A stretch of 64,000 nucleotides of DNA from an uncultured Candidatus Entotheonella sp. (GTDB lineage: Bacteria; Tectomicrobia; Entotheonellia; Entotheonellales; Entotheonellaceae), in the NCBI GenBank assembly GCA_951828535.1, contig OX639990.1:2715300-2779299 (forward strand). The letters run 5' to 3'. Under the pieces are notes generated by a model. The model did not search any database. It was given only the letters and a program-made list of their open reading frames with translations, and had not been told where the DNA came from. A program made the translations under genes and the position numbers. This document shows, one piece after another, positions 27,923 to 37,049 of the stretch. Each line of letters opens with the position of its first letter. Positions within the stretch are counted from its first letter, which is position 1.

Positions 27923-28723
27923 TCAAGACAGACCGGCAACAATCTTCACATACTCCCGCACCCTTTCAACGTCGATAGCGCTGTCCCAGGCGCCGGATTT
28001 GAGGCAGGAGCCGACGAAGGCGCCGTCAGCTTCGGCGAGGCGGCGGGCGGCGTTTTCGTGATTGGTATGGCCGCCCAGAATGACGGGCAGGTGGGGGTGA
28101 GCGCGCTTGATGTCGCGCACCAGTCGGTTGCTGACCGCCTCGTCGGGGTGCGCCACCTCGACCGCGTTGGCGCCCATGCGGGCGGCGGTGCGGGCCACGT
28201 CGGCGGTGGGCTTGTCGCCCATCCAGTGAAAGTGCATGCTGTCGACCTCGGCGATCAACTTCAGCCGGTCGCCGCCGATGCGGGCGCGGTAGGTGAGAAA
28301 ATCGAGCGGGTTGGCCTCGACAATGCCCGAGGGCGTCACGGTGGCGCCGACGAGCGCCGTGCAGCGCAGGAAGGAGCCGCCGCACACGGTGGCGACCGCG
28401 GCAGAGGCTTTGAGCGCATTGACCATGATCTGCACGCCGATCTGGAAGTCCGGTGGCGTGGCCTCGGCGACCGCCCGGGTAATGGCCGCCACAGCGGCGA
28501 CACGGGCGTAATCCGCCTCGTCACCGGTGGGGTACACGCGGTCCACCGTCTGGATGAGGCAGCCGTCGGCGCCGCCTTGCGACAGGGCGGTGGCGTCGCG
28601 CACGGCCTTGTCCAGCGCTCGTTCGGTGTTGCCCGGTTCGTAAAATGGCGTGCCCGGCAGCGGCAGCAGGTGGACGAGACCGATGACGACTTTCTTGCAA
28701 CCCAGGGCGTTGAAGCTGCGCAT
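27923..28723 (-). CDS. BtpA/SgcQ family TIM-barrel protein
   Basis: A 266-residue (beta/alpha)8 protein. VVIGLVHLLPLPGTPFYEP at the N-terminus, DGCLIQTVDRVYPTGDEADYARVAAV, ANPLDFLTYRARIGGDRLKLIAEV and PVILGGHTNHENAARRLAEADGAFVGSCLK are BtpA family landmarks. BtpA affects photosystem I stability in cyanobacteria and SgcQ sits in a sugar operon; the reaction is unknown. ATG at 28723 follows GAAAGG; a longer frame lacks support. Confidence 0.88.
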   Translation of the reverse strand: MRSFNALGCKKVVIGLVHLLPLPGTPFYEPGNTERALDKAVRDATALSQGGADGCLIQTVDRVYPTGDEADYARVAAVAAITRAVAEATPPDFQIGVQIMVNALKASAAVATVCGGSFLRCTALVGATVTPSGIVEANPLDFLTYRARIGGDRLKLIAEVDSMHFHWMGDKPTADVARTAARMGANAVEVAHPDEAVSNRLVRDIKRAHPHLPVILGGHTNHENAARRLAEADGAFVGSCLKSGAWDSAIDVERVREYVKIVAGLS

Positions 28724-28733
28724 GGCAACCTTT

Positions 28734-29186
28734 CTATGCGGTGACGATTGGACGAGTGGGGGCGTGCTCAGGGAACAGCGCACGAATTTCCCGCTGGAAG
28801 TGGCGAAAGGATGGACGACGAGCGAAGTAGACCAAGTGCGACACGCACGCGCAGTCCGAGGACCCGAAACCGCGAAGCGGCACCTCAGCGCCCGGTAATC
28901 GTTGCATCACCTGCGCCCACTGATGCTCCCGGCGGATCGAGTCATGCGTGTACCACACACGCTCCAATTGACTATGCAGACGTAAATGGTCGATGTGCCA
29001 GTGCGGCCGCGCCGCCAATTTCCGGTGATGCGCCAGCCGCGCGCGAACGCCGCCGGGGCCGAAGGCGCTGCCGATGTAAACGTACCAGCCGGGCCGCAGC
29101 GCCAGGTCGCCGAGCTGCCCGATGCGCAGACAACGGGACAGGGTCGAGGCGAGGATCAGGGCATAGGTTCCCGGCCTCGACGTCAA
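28734..29186 (-). CDS. DUF123 GIY-YIG nuclease-like protein
   Basis: A 150-residue DUF123 protein. GTYALILASTLSRCLRIGQLGDL and the GWYVYIGSAFGPGGVRARLAHHR motif (GIY-YIG-like, YVYIG) identify it, followed by WHIDHLRLHSQLERVWYT and a Cys/His pattern GSSDCACVSHLVYF. DUF123 occurs alone or fused to endonuclease III and is presumed a nucleic-acid enzyme. It starts with TTG at 29186, supported by GGAGG seven bases upstream. It lies in a minus-strand run with AhpD-like and BtpA genes. Confidence 0.85.
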   Translation of the reverse strand: MTSRPGTYALILASTLSRCLRIGQLGDLALRPGWYVYIGSAFGPGGVRARLAHHRKLAARPHWHIDHLRLHSQLERVWYTHDSIRREHQWAQVMQRLPGAEVPLRGFGSSDCACVSHLVYFARRPSFRHFQREIRALFPEHAPTRPIVTA

Positions 29187-29209
29187 ACGGAATCCTCCGG
29201 CGCCCCTGG

Positions 29210-29518
29210 CTATTCCGAATCGAACACCTCTTTGGCCACCCGAACCGCGTTGGCCGCGGTGGGCCAGCCGGCATAGAAGGCCATGTGCGTAATCACGGCG
29301 CTGATTTCGGCCTTCGTCACCCCGTTGTCCAGCGCCCGCCGGATGTGGCCGCGTAGCTGATCGGTGCGATAGAGCGCCGTCAGGGTCGCCACGGTAATCA
29401 GGCTGCGGTCGCGTTTCGACAAATCGGGCTGTTCCCAGACGTCGCCGAACAGCACGTCCGCGGTTAGGTCTGCCAATTTCGGTGAGATTTCTCGCATTAC
29501 GGCACGGGTTTCCGCCAT
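29210..29518 (-). CDS. Carboxymuconolactone decarboxylase (AhpD-like) family protein
   Basis: A 102-residue single-domain CMD protein. The typical sequence FGDVWEQPDLSKRDRSLITVATLTALYR, LRGHIRRALDNGVTKAEISAVITHMAFYAGWPTAANAV is intact. It lacks the CxxC of AhpD peroxidase partners, so it is closer to gamma-carboxymuconolactone decarboxylase or small CMD proteins of unknown role. ATG at 29518 follows AAAGGA; the GTG just upstream is an alternative. Confidence 0.87.
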   Translation of the reverse strand: MAETRAVMREISPKLADLTADVLFGDVWEQPDLSKRDRSLITVATLTALYRTDQLRGHIRRALDNGVTKAEISAVITHMAFYAGWPTAANAVRVAKEVFDSE

Positions 29519-29674
29519 CACGTTTCCTTTATCCGCTCAGGGAAGCATTCGCATCGCCGAGAACCGCCGACGCTTCGGGGCGCTTCAACGCCTTCCATAG
29601 ACAGCACCCTCGGGCTCTTTGTATGATGATCATAAGATGGTGGCCGGGATGTGCCAAGAGAAATAAAATCCAGA

Positions 29675-29718
29675 TTTCCCCCTCGCCCCCGACCCTCTCC
29701 CACCAGAGGAGAGGGAGC
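29675..29718 (-). repeat. Dispersed hairpin repeat, CTCTCCC family, copy 4
   Basis: TTCCCCCTCGCCCCCGACC then CTCTCCCACCAGAGGAGAG, in reverse orientation relative to the copy at 5115. It lies just upstream of the GuaA-like gene, in the divergent gap 29519-29749, where no other feature is clear. Confidence 0.7.
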
Positions 29719-29749
29719 AAGCTGAGCCCAAGTCGTAAGGTCGGAGATC

Positions 29750-31369
29750 ATGCCGGACGGAAATCGCATCCAACGTTTTGCCTGGGGCACGCGCGACGAC
29801 GCCCAAGTACTCATCGTGCATTTCGGCTCGAAATCGACGCCGATGATCGCCCAGCAACTGCGCCAGATCGGCGTGCGCAGCCGCGTCATTCACGCCGCCG
29901 AGGTGCCGGAGGCGGTCGCCGCCGGCCACGGCGCCAAACTGACGATCCTTTCCGGCGGCGATGATCGCATCGGTAACCCCGGCGCTCCCACCATCGCCGA
30001 TGCCGATCTGGCGGCGCTGCGCCAAGGCGGCGCGGTTCTGGGCATCTGCTACGGTGCCCAACTCCTGGCCACCAAACTGGGCGGCACGGTGGCGCCGGCG
30101 GCGGTGCCGGAGTTCGGGGAAGTGCAGGTCGGCGTCGCGGCGCCCTTCGGCGAATACGCCGGCGGCACGGTGGTGATGAACCACAGCGACGAGATCACCG
30201 TCTTGCCTGCCGGTTGGAAGGTCCTGGGCAGCACCGCTCATTGCCGGCACGCCCTGGTCGGCGCCGACGACGTGTACGCCGTGGTGTTCCACCCGGAGGT
30301 CGATCACACCGAGAACGGCGACGCCTTCCTGGCGCACCTCGCCTTCACCCTCGCCGGCTGCGAGCGCGATTACACGTACGATCTAGCCACGTACGTCGAC
30401 ACGTGCACCGACTGGCTGCGCCAGGCCGTGCCGCATGGCGACGTGGAGTTGGGGCTGTCCGGCGGTGTGGATTCCGCCGTGGCCTTTAGGCTCGCCCAGC
30501 GCGCCTACGGGCCGCGCCTGCGCGCCACCTGCGTGGACACCGGCTTTTTGCGCCAGGGCGAGCTGGCCGAGGTGCGGCAGGCGTTCGGCGATGCGGGCAT
30601 CTCATACCTTGAGGCCGCCGACGACTTCCTGCCCGACATCGAGGCACTGCCTTACACCGGTCCCGACCCGCAGGGCGAGGCGCACTACTACGACCAGGTT
30701 CGGCGCACCATCGGCGGGCGCTTCATCGACACCTTCGTGGGCCACGCCCGCCAGCAGGGCCGCCAGCCCGTTGCCCTCGTGCAGGGCACCAATTACGCCG
30801 ACATCATCGAGTCGATTACCAACCTGAAAGCGCACCACAACGTCGGCGGCTTGCCGGCCCATCTCGACGTGCAGGTCGTCGAGCCCATCGCCGGTCTGTT
30901 CAAGTTTGAAATCCGCCAGCTCGCCGCTTATCTCGGCTTGCCCGAGGAGGTCGTGCACCGCCAGCCTTCCCCCGGCCCGGGTCTGGCCATCCGCATGTGG
31001 GGACCGGTGACGCGCTCGAAAGTCGATGCCCTGCGCCGCGGCACGCGCATTTTCGAAGAACTGGTGCGCCAGCATTACCCCGAGCCGCAGCAGCGCCCAA
31101 CACAGTACTATCTGGCCCTCGCCCCCCTGGCATCGTGCGGCCTGATGGGCGATGACCGCGTTTACGGCTACGCCTGGGTCATTCGCGGCGTCACCACCCA
31201 CGACCGTGAGAGCTACGTCACGGTCAGTGCCTTCGACTTTTCGGCGGCTTTCCTGCAAGAGGCGGCACGGCGCCTGACCAATGAAATCGCCATGAGCGAC
31301 GGCACCCGCTTCGTGCGCGTCTTCGTCGAGGTGACCGGCAAGCCGCCGTCCACCACGGAACCGCATTAA
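29750..31369 (+). CDS. Divergent GMP synthase (GuaA-like)
   Basis: A 539-residue two-domain amidotransferase. The GATase triad is intact: Cys100 (GICYGAQLL), His181 and Glu183 (VVFHPEVDHT). The ATP-pyrophosphatase P-loop is SGGVDS at 237-242, and the C-terminal dimer domain ends in VTGKPPST. Several usually invariant blocks differ from housekeeping GuaA: GTNYADIIES for GTIYPDVIES, HRQPSPGPGLAIRM for RHPFPGPGLAIR, and a rearranged ASCGLMGDDRVYGYAWVIRGVT. It may be the genome's GuaA, but its company (SHMT-like and TPR genes, 21 and 13 bases apart) suggests a specialised paralogue acting on XMP or a related acceptor. Confidence 0.85.
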   Translation: MPDGNRIQRFAWGTRDDAQVLIVHFGSKSTPMIAQQLRQIGVRSRVIHAAEVPEAVAAGHGAKLTILSGGDDRIGNPGAPTIADADLAALRQGGAVLGICYGAQLLATKLGGTVAPAAVPEFGEVQVGVAAPFGEYAGGTVVMNHSDEITVLPAGWKVLGSTAHCRHALVGADDVYAVVFHPEVDHTENGDAFLAHLAFTLAGCERDYTYDLATYVDTCTDWLRQAVPHGDVELGLSGGVDSAVAFRLAQRAYGPRLRATCVDTGFLRQGELAEVRQAFGDAGISYLEAADDFLPDIEALPYTGPDPQGEAHYYDQVRRTIGGRFIDTFVGHARQQGRQPVALVQGTNYADIIESITNLKAHHNVGGLPAHLDVQVVEPIAGLFKFEIRQLAAYLGLPEEVVHRQPSPGPGLAIRMWGPVTRSKVDALRRGTRIFEELVRQHYPEPQQRPTQYYLALAPLASCGLMGDDRVYGYAWVIRGVTTHDRESYVTVSAFDFSAAFLQEAARRLTNEIAMSDGTRFVRVFVEVTGKPPSTTEPH

Positions 31370-31390
31370 CAACGCCAAGGAGAGTCCCGC

Positions 31391-32683
31391 ATGCCGGTCG
31401 ACATCAGCGATATCCGCAGCCTCGTGGCGTCTCAGGACGACTGGCGCCAGCGTCAGACGATCAACCTCATCGCCAGCGAGAACGTCCAGAGCCAAGCGGT
31501 GCGCGACATCCAGAACTCGGATTTCATGGCCCGCTATGCCGAGGGGCATCCCAATCAAGGCGATCAGGTCAACCGCTATTACCAGGGCACCCAATACATC
31601 GACCGTATCGAAACCATGGCGCGGGAGGAATTGCTGGCGCTGGCCCGCTGCCGCCAGGCGGACGTGCGGCCCATCAGCGGCAACGCCGCCAATACCGCCA
31701 TCGCCCTCGGCTACTTGCGCGCCGGCGATCCCGTCATCGTCAATTCAACACCCGCCGGCGGCCACATCAGCCACAACACCATCGGCGTCTTCGGCAGGCG
31801 CATCCAGACGCGCGGCGCTTCGCTGAACCTCGAATCGGACAAAGCCATCCCGCTGCACTACCTGCCGCTCAGCGAGGATCATTACCACGTCGACGTGCCG
31901 CAAAGCCTCGACCTCATCGAGCGCACCGCGCCGCGCCTGGTGGTGCTGGGCAAGAGCCTCTTCCTGTTCCCGGAGCCGGTTCGCGAGCTCGCCGCGGTGT
32001 GCCGGGAGAGGGGCATCCCCATCCTGTACGACGGCGCCCACGTGCTCGGCCTGATCCTCGGCGGCCAGTTCCAGGACCCCTGGCGCGAGGGCGCCACCTG
32101 GGTCACCGCCAGCACGCACAAAACCTTTCCCGGCCCGCAGCGCGGCGTCATCCTCGCCGACCTGGACGAGGCCGACGAGAAGCGCTACTGGCCGGCGGCC
32201 AATCGCGGCGTTTTCCCCGGCTCCTCCAGCAATCACCACCTGCACAGCCTGCCGGGCCTGCTCGTCGCCATTCGTGAGATGAAGCAGCACGCGCCAGTCT
32301 ACGCCGCCCAGGTCGTCGCCAACGCCCAAACCCTCGGGCGCGCCCTGGACGACGCCGGCGTTGCCGTGGAGGCGCGCGATTTCGGTTTTACGCGAAGCCA
32401 CCAGATCGCCGTCAACGTCGCCGCGCACGGCGGCGGTGTGGCCGCGGCGCTGCGCCTGGAGGCCAACGACATCATCGTCAACTACAACCTGCTGCCCACC
32501 GACACTGATGCGCGCAATCCCTCCGGCCTGCGCATCGGCGTGCAGGAAATGACCCGCTACGGCATGCGCGAGGCGGACATGCAGGAACTCGCCGGGCTGA
32601 TCGCCGACGCCATCCGTGACAAAGCCGTCAAGGACGCCGTGCACGCCCTGCGGCAGCGGTTCGACACGGTGCAGTATGTATAG
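31391..32683 (+). CDS. Divergent serine hydroxymethyltransferase-family PLP enzyme
   Basis: A 430-residue fold-type I PLP protein related to GlyA. INLIASENVQS, VRPISGNAANTAIALG and STHKTFPGPQRGVI are SHMT blocks, with the Schiff-base Lys244. The housekeeping SHMT substrate loop YAEGYPGxRYYGG is replaced by YAEGHPNQGDQVNRYYQGTQY, and the protein lacks the GGHLTHG block in standard form (GGHISHNTIG). It could act as a 2-methylserine-type or other C1 transferase. It is second in the GuaA-like operon, 21 bases after the first gene. Confidence 0.82.
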   Translation: MPVDISDIRSLVASQDDWRQRQTINLIASENVQSQAVRDIQNSDFMARYAEGHPNQGDQVNRYYQGTQYIDRIETMAREELLALARCRQADVRPISGNAANTAIALGYLRAGDPVIVNSTPAGGHISHNTIGVFGRRIQTRGASLNLESDKAIPLHYLPLSEDHYHVDVPQSLDLIERTAPRLVVLGKSLFLFPEPVRELAAVCRERGIPILYDGAHVLGLILGGQFQDPWREGATWVTASTHKTFPGPQRGVILADLDEADEKRYWPAANRGVFPGSSSNHHLHSLPGLLVAIREMKQHAPVYAAQVVANAQTLGRALDDAGVAVEARDFGFTRSHQIAVNVAAHGGGVAAALRLEANDIIVNYNLLPTDTDARNPSGLRIGVQEMTRYGMREADMQELAGLIADAIRDKAVKDAVHALRQRFDTVQYV

Positions 32684-32696
32684 GGGAGACGCGAGA

Positions 32697-33203
32697 ATGA
32701 CTTGGGGTGTGAATTGGGTTTTGGCGCTGGCCCTCGCCGCGCTGCTGACGGCGTGCGCGTCCAAGGACGAGCAGCCGGCACCGCTGGACCCGCAGAATGT
32801 GGAGCAGTTGGAGCAGGTCTATCAGGAAGGACGGGCGGCTTACTTGGCCGAGCGCTACGACGAAGCCGCCGGGCATTTTGCCCGTGTCGCCAACGCCGAC
32901 CCGCAGCACCTGAAGGCCAGGATTAACTGGGGCGCCAGCCTGTCGCGCGACGGCCGGCCGCTGGAAGCCCTGGGCCATTTCCAGCAGGTCCTGGCACTGG
33001 AACCGGACAACGTCGCTGCCCTCTACAACTGGGGGGCCGCTTTGGCCCGCCTCGGCAAGCATGAGGAAGCGCTGGACAAATTCGAACGCACCCTCGGCCT
33101 GGAAGGCGTCGACAACCTGCTGCCGTCGGACCTGCAACGGACACTCAACGATTACCTGCGCCGCCAGCGCCCCGTCGAACCCGAGAACGAGCCAACGCGC
33201 TAA
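32697..33203 (+). CDS. TPR-containing lipoprotein
   Basis: A 168-residue exported lipoprotein. Signal peptide with lipobox LLTAC, lipidated Cys20, then three tetratricopeptide repeats from about residue 40 to 140 (YLAERYDEAAGHFARVANADPQ, SRDGRPLEALGHFQQVLALEPD, ARLGKHEEALDKFERTLGLEG). The charged C-terminus ends EPENEPTR. ATG at 32697 follows GGGGAG, 13 bases after the SHMT-like gene, so it is probably co-transcribed. Its periplasmic placement with two cytosolic enzymes is unexpected. Confidence 0.85.
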   Translation: MTWGVNWVLALALAALLTACASKDEQPAPLDPQNVEQLEQVYQEGRAAYLAERYDEAAGHFARVANADPQHLKARINWGASLSRDGRPLEALGHFQQVLALEPDNVAALYNWGAALARLGKHEEALDKFERTLGLEGVDNLLPSDLQRTLNDYLRRQRPVEPENEPTR

Positions 33204-33297
33204 GGAAAGTCCGATTCAGCCCGCCGCTTCTCATCGCCTGCCTGACACGCGCCCGTGACCCCGACGGAAGCCGGGCTCCAGAAGATTTGATCGTACA

Positions 33298-33371
33298 ACG
33301 GTCGCTGGATTCCGGCTTTCGCCGGAATGACGATGATGTGGGCTTTGGGCGGCCTATTTTCATGGTAATCG
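33298..33371 (+). repeat. GGATTCCGG palindromic repeat with shared tail
   Basis: GGTCGCTGGATTCCGGCTTTCGCCGGAATGACG-type hairpin (33301-33331) followed after 20 bases by CGGCCTATTTTCATGGTAATC. The same hairpin type and tail appear at 20.13-20.28 kb. It adjoins the long repeat copy at 33383. Confidence 0.65.
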
Positions 33372-33382
33372 CCGATGGCCAC

Positions 33383-33557
33383 ATCAAGAGCCCTGGAAAT
33401 GGCTCCCGGAGCGACCGCCGCCCCCCTGACAAGGGGGTTGGGGGGTTACATGTTTCCCCCAGGCGGGCCTCGTGTCCGCCCTGTGGATGCCCGCCTGCAC
33501 GGGACCATGGGCACCCACAAGGGGGGCTCCTGCGACAGTCGGGGGCGTTGCGCAGGC
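33383..33557 (-). repeat. About 180-bp dispersed repeat, copy A2, upstream of proS end
   Basis: In reverse orientation it matches the copies at 7.7 and 60.3 kb: GCCTGCGCAACGCCCCCGAC, CCATGGTCCCGTGCAGGCGG, GGGGGAAACATGTAACCCCC, AACCCCCTTGTCAGGGGGG and GCTCCGGGAGCCATTT-CAGGGCTCTTGATG. Similarity to the copy at 60.3 kb runs through the whole unit. The gap 33204-33595 contains only this and the GGATTCCGG repeat. Confidence 0.8.
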
Positions 33558-33595
33558 TATGTTCTCGGAATTGTGGCGGATTGTTCAGCCCGTCC

Positions 33596-35377
33596 CTAAT
33601 CCGCATACGGCACCGTTGACACCCGCCCCCGGCTTTCCGCCAACAGGCGGTCCACCTCGGCCCGAAGGGTCGACACCACCTCATCCAGCGGCACGATGCG
33701 GCTCTCCTCGCTGTCGCGCGCCTTCAGTTCTGCGCCCCCCTGGCGCAGCGAGCGCGCGCCGAGGGTGAGGCGCAGCGGCAGGCCGATCAGATCCGCATCG
33801 TTGAATTTCACGCCCGGCGTGGCGTCGCGGTCGTCCAGCAGCATTTCGACCCCCTGCGACCATGCTTCCTGGTATAGCCGTTCGGCCGCCTCGGCCACCT
33901 CCGGCGCCCGCTGCAGCAGCGCCACGCAGGACACGTGGTACGGCGCCACGCTGATCGGAAACCGGATACCGCCTTCGTCGTGGTGCTCCTCGATGACACA
34001 GGACAGCAGCCGCCCGCTGCCGATGCCGTACGACCCCATAATGACCGGCTTGCTGTTGCCGGCGCTGTCCAGGAACACGGCCTCCAGCGCCTCGGTGTAG
34101 CGCGTGCCCAGCTTGAAGATGTTGCCAACCTCGACGCCGCGCGAGGTGCGCAGCGTGCCGCCGCACTGCGCGCAGGGGTCGCCGTCGCGCGCCAGCACGA
34201 GGTCCGCCACGTGATCGGCGGTGTAGTCGCGTCCGTAGTTGGTGTGCCGCAGGTGATACCCGGGTTGGTTGGCGCCGGCGACCAGATTGGGCGACTGGGG
34301 GATCAACTCGTCCACCACCACCAGCACGCCGTCCCCCCGCAGCCCGACAGGCGAGGCGTATCCCGGCTCCGCCCCAACGGCGCGAATTTCCTCCTCGCGC
34401 GCCGGCCGCAGGTCGCGGGCGCCGATGGCGTTGGTAAGCTTGGTCTCGTTCAACTCGCTGTCGCCGCGCACCACGGCAAACACGAACCGTTCCCGGTCTA
34501 CCTCGCCTTCGCCGCCTGCAATCGTGGCCATGAAGAACACGGCCTTGGCGGTGCGCGCCGTCGGCACTTGCAGAAGCTCGGCCAGCGCCTCGATTGTCGG
34601 CGTGTCCGGTGTTGCCACCGGCTCGCTCGGCAACGCCCCCTCCGCCTCGGCCGCCGGCAGGCGCGCCGCCGCCACCTGACGATTCGCCGCGTAGCCGCAG
34701 CCGTCGCACAGCACCAGGGTGTCCTCGCCGATGGCGTTCAGATACATGTATTCGTGTGCCATCTGGCCGCCCATCATGCCCACGTCCGAGCGCACCGCGA
34801 TCACCGGCAAGTGACAACGCTGGAAAATGTTGAAGTACGCCTGGAAATGCGCCCGGTACTGCGCGTCCAGGCCCTCCCAATCCGCGTCCAGACTGTAGCT
34901 GTCCTTCATGGTGAATTCGCGCACGCGAATCAGCCCGCCGCGCGCCCGCGGCTCATCGCGGTACTTCGTCTGGATCTGGTACAGCAGGCACGGCAATTGC
35001 CGGTACGAGCGCACCTCCTGCCGCACCAGATCGGCGATCACTTCCTCATGCGTCATGCCCAGTACCATGTCGCGTTCGGCCCGGTCCTTGAACCGTGCCA
35101 TTTCCGGCCCGACCTGGTACCACCGCCCCGTCTCCTGCCACAGCGACGCCGGGTGCACCACCGGCATGGTGATCTCCTGCCCGCCGATGGCATCGATTTC
35201 GTCGCGGATGATGTCCTCGATCTTCGTCAGCGCCCGGCGCGCCAGGGGCAAATAGCTGTAGCTCCCCGCCGACAGGGGTCGCACCAGACCGGCCTTGAGC
35301 AGCAGTTGATGACTCGGCAGCTCGGCTTCGCCGGGCACGTCTCGCAGCGTCTGGCTGAACAATCGGCTCATGCGCAT
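33596..35377 (-). CDS. proS: Prolyl-tRNA synthetase (bacterial type with editing insert)
   Basis: Class II synthetase charging tRNA-Pro, 593 residues. Class II motifs are visible: ARRALTKIEDIIRDEI, the motif 2 loop YRDEPRARGGLIRVREFTMKDSYS, and motif 3 near GSYGIGSGRLLSCVIEEHHDEGG. The INS editing domain lies between motifs 2 and 3 (about residues 230-400, with AVFFMA, FVFAVVRGDSELNETKL). The C-terminal anticodon domain ends at STVPYAD. ATG at 35377 follows GGCGGAG; upstream codons are not supported. Confidence 0.97.
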   Translation of the reverse strand: MRMSRLFSQTLRDVPGEAELPSHQLLLKAGLVRPLSAGSYSYLPLARRALTKIEDIIRDEIDAIGGQEITMPVVHPASLWQETGRWYQVGPEMARFKDRAERDMVLGMTHEEVIADLVRQEVRSYRQLPCLLYQIQTKYRDEPRARGGLIRVREFTMKDSYSLDADWEGLDAQYRAHFQAYFNIFQRCHLPVIAVRSDVGMMGGQMAHEYMYLNAIGEDTLVLCDGCGYAANRQVAAARLPAAEAEGALPSEPVATPDTPTIEALAELLQVPTARTAKAVFFMATIAGGEGEVDRERFVFAVVRGDSELNETKLTNAIGARDLRPAREEEIRAVGAEPGYASPVGLRGDGVLVVVDELIPQSPNLVAGANQPGYHLRHTNYGRDYTADHVADLVLARDGDPCAQCGGTLRTSRGVEVGNIFKLGTRYTEALEAVFLDSAGNSKPVIMGSYGIGSGRLLSCVIEEHHDEGGIRFPISVAPYHVSCVALLQRAPEVAEAAERLYQEAWSQGVEMLLDDRDATPGVKFNDADLIGLPLRLTLGARSLRQGGAELKARDSEESRIVPLDEVVSTLRAEVDRLLAESRGRVSTVPYAD

Positions 35378-35570
35378 GGTGAATTCTCCGCCTTCTGAAA
35401 TCTGGGAATATCGGGTGAACGCTGAATCATGACACAGCCCCGCGGCGCGTGGCAACGAAGCCCGCCGGCGCAATTGACCCTTCACCCTCTTCTATCCTAT
35501 GATTGCGCTCCTTGCAGCCACGGAGCCTTCCAACCCAGCCGCCCTGCGGCATTTGGCAGGGAGATACGCC

Positions 35571-37049
35571 ATGGAACAATCGGTTTTACAGGAACTCGCG
35601 GCCATCGTCGCGCCGCAGCCGTTGCTGACCCAGCCGGAGGAGTTGCTGGTGTACGAGTGCGACGGTCATACGCTCGATAAAGCGCCGCCCGACGTGGTCG
35701 TCTTCCCGACCAACACCGAGCAGGTGATTGCCATCGTCAAGCTCGCCAGCCGGCACGGCGTGCCGTTCGTGGCGCGCGGCGCCGGCACCGGGCTGAGCGG
35801 CGGCGCCCTGGCGCTTGAGGGCGGCATCGTCATCGAGATGTGCCGCATGAACAAAATCCTGGAAATCGATTACGGCAACCAGCGCGCCGTGGTGCAGCCG
35901 GGCCTGGTGAACCTGCACCTGTCGCTGGCCGTGGCTGACGGCGGCTTCTACTACGCGCCGGACCCGTCGAGTCAGGGTTCGTGCACCATCGGCGGCAACG
36001 TGGCGGAAAACTCCGGCGGCCCGCACACCCTCAAGTACGGCGTCACCACCAACCACGTGCTGGGCCTGGAAGTCGTGCTGCCAAACGGCGACCTGGTGCA
36101 TTTCGGCGGCGCAATTCTCGACACCCCCGGCTATGACCTCACCGGCCTGTTCGTCGGCTCGGAAGGCACTTTCGGCATCGTCACCAGCGTCACCGTGCGA
36201 ATTATGCGCAAGCCGCAGGCGGTCAAAACGCTGCTGGCGTTCTTCGAGACCGTTGAGGCGGCCAGCAACGCGGTAAGTGGCATCATCAGCGCCGGCATCA
36301 TCCCCGCCGCCCTGGAAATGATGGACAACCTGACCATTCAGGCGGTGGAGGCGGCCATCCAGGCCGGCCTGCCGCTGGACGCCGGTGCCCTCCTGCTCAT
36401 CGAGCTCGACGGCATCGAGGACGGCATGGAAGCCGACGCGCAGCGCATTTCCGACATCTGCCAGCAGAACGATTGCCAGAACGTGCGCGTTGCTCAGGAC
36501 GACGCCGAGCGCGCTCTGCTGTGGAAGGGCCGCAAGGAGGCGTTCGGCGCCATCGGGCGCCTGACGCCCAACTACTATACCCACGACGGCGTCATCCCCC
36601 GCACCCGCCTGCCCGAAGCCCTGACGCGCCTGCAACTCATCAGTCACCGCTACGGCCTGCGCATCGCCAACGTCTTCCATGCCGGCGATGGCAACTTGCA
36701 CCCGCTGGTGTTGTACGACGAACGCGACAGCGAGGAAGTCGAGCGCGTCCTCAAGGCCGGGCACGACATCCTGCAGGCGTGCGTCGACCTCGGCGGCGTG
36801 CTGAGCGGCGAGCACGGCATCGGCCTGGAAAAGAAGAACTGCATGTCGTGGCTGTTCAGCGAGGCCGACCTCGACGTTATGCGCCGCGTGCGCGAAGTGT
36901 TCAACCCGCAGGAGCTGTGTAACCCCAACAAGGTCATCCCGCTGCGTGGCCGCTGCCGCTGCGGCGCGGTCACCCACGACGACACCCCCGACCACGAGAC
37001 TCACGAAGCAGTGGCCGCGGCGATGCAGGATGCCCATGTCCACGCTTGA
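35571..37049 (+). CDS. glcD: Glycolate oxidase FAD-binding subunit GlcD
   Basis: A 492-residue FAD_binding_4/FAD-oxidase_C protein, the catalytic flavin subunit that oxidises glycolate (or related 2-hydroxy acid) to glyoxylate. PFVARGAGTGLSGGALALEGGIVIEM and GSCTIGGNVAENSGGPHTLKYGVT mark the FAD domain; VFHAGDGNLHPL and LGGVLSGEHGIGLEKK the C-terminal substrate domain. The tail after PGRC adds a His/Asp-rich stretch. ATG at 35571 follows AGGGAGA. First gene of glcDEF. Confidence 0.95.
   Translation: MEQSVLQELAAIVAPQPLLTQPEELLVYECDGHTLDKAPPDVVVFPTNTEQVIAIVKLASRHGVPFVARGAGTGLSGGALALEGGIVIEMCRMNKILEIDYGNQRAVVQPGLVNLHLSLAVADGGFYYAPDPSSQGSCTIGGNVAENSGGPHTLKYGVTTNHVLGLEVVLPNGDLVHFGGAILDTPGYDLTGLFVGSEGTFGIVTSVTVRIMRKPQAVKTLLAFFETVEAASNAVSGIISAGIIPAALEMMDNLTIQAVEAAIQAGLPLDAGALLLIELDGIEDGMEADAQRISDICQQNDCQNVRVAQDDAERALLWKGRKEAFGAIGRLTPNYYTHDGVIPRTRLPEALTRLQLISHRYGLRIANVFHAGDGNLHPLVLYDERDSEEVERVLKAGHDILQACVDLGGVLSGEHGIGLEKKNCMSWLFSEADLDVMRRVREVFNPQELCNPNKVIPLRGRCRCGAVTHDDTPDHETHEAVAAAMQDAHVHA

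Noticed and set aside
33935-35398. Long + strand frame opposite proS
   Set aside because: Antisense shadow of proS with arginine- and histidine-rich sequence and no recognisable domain.
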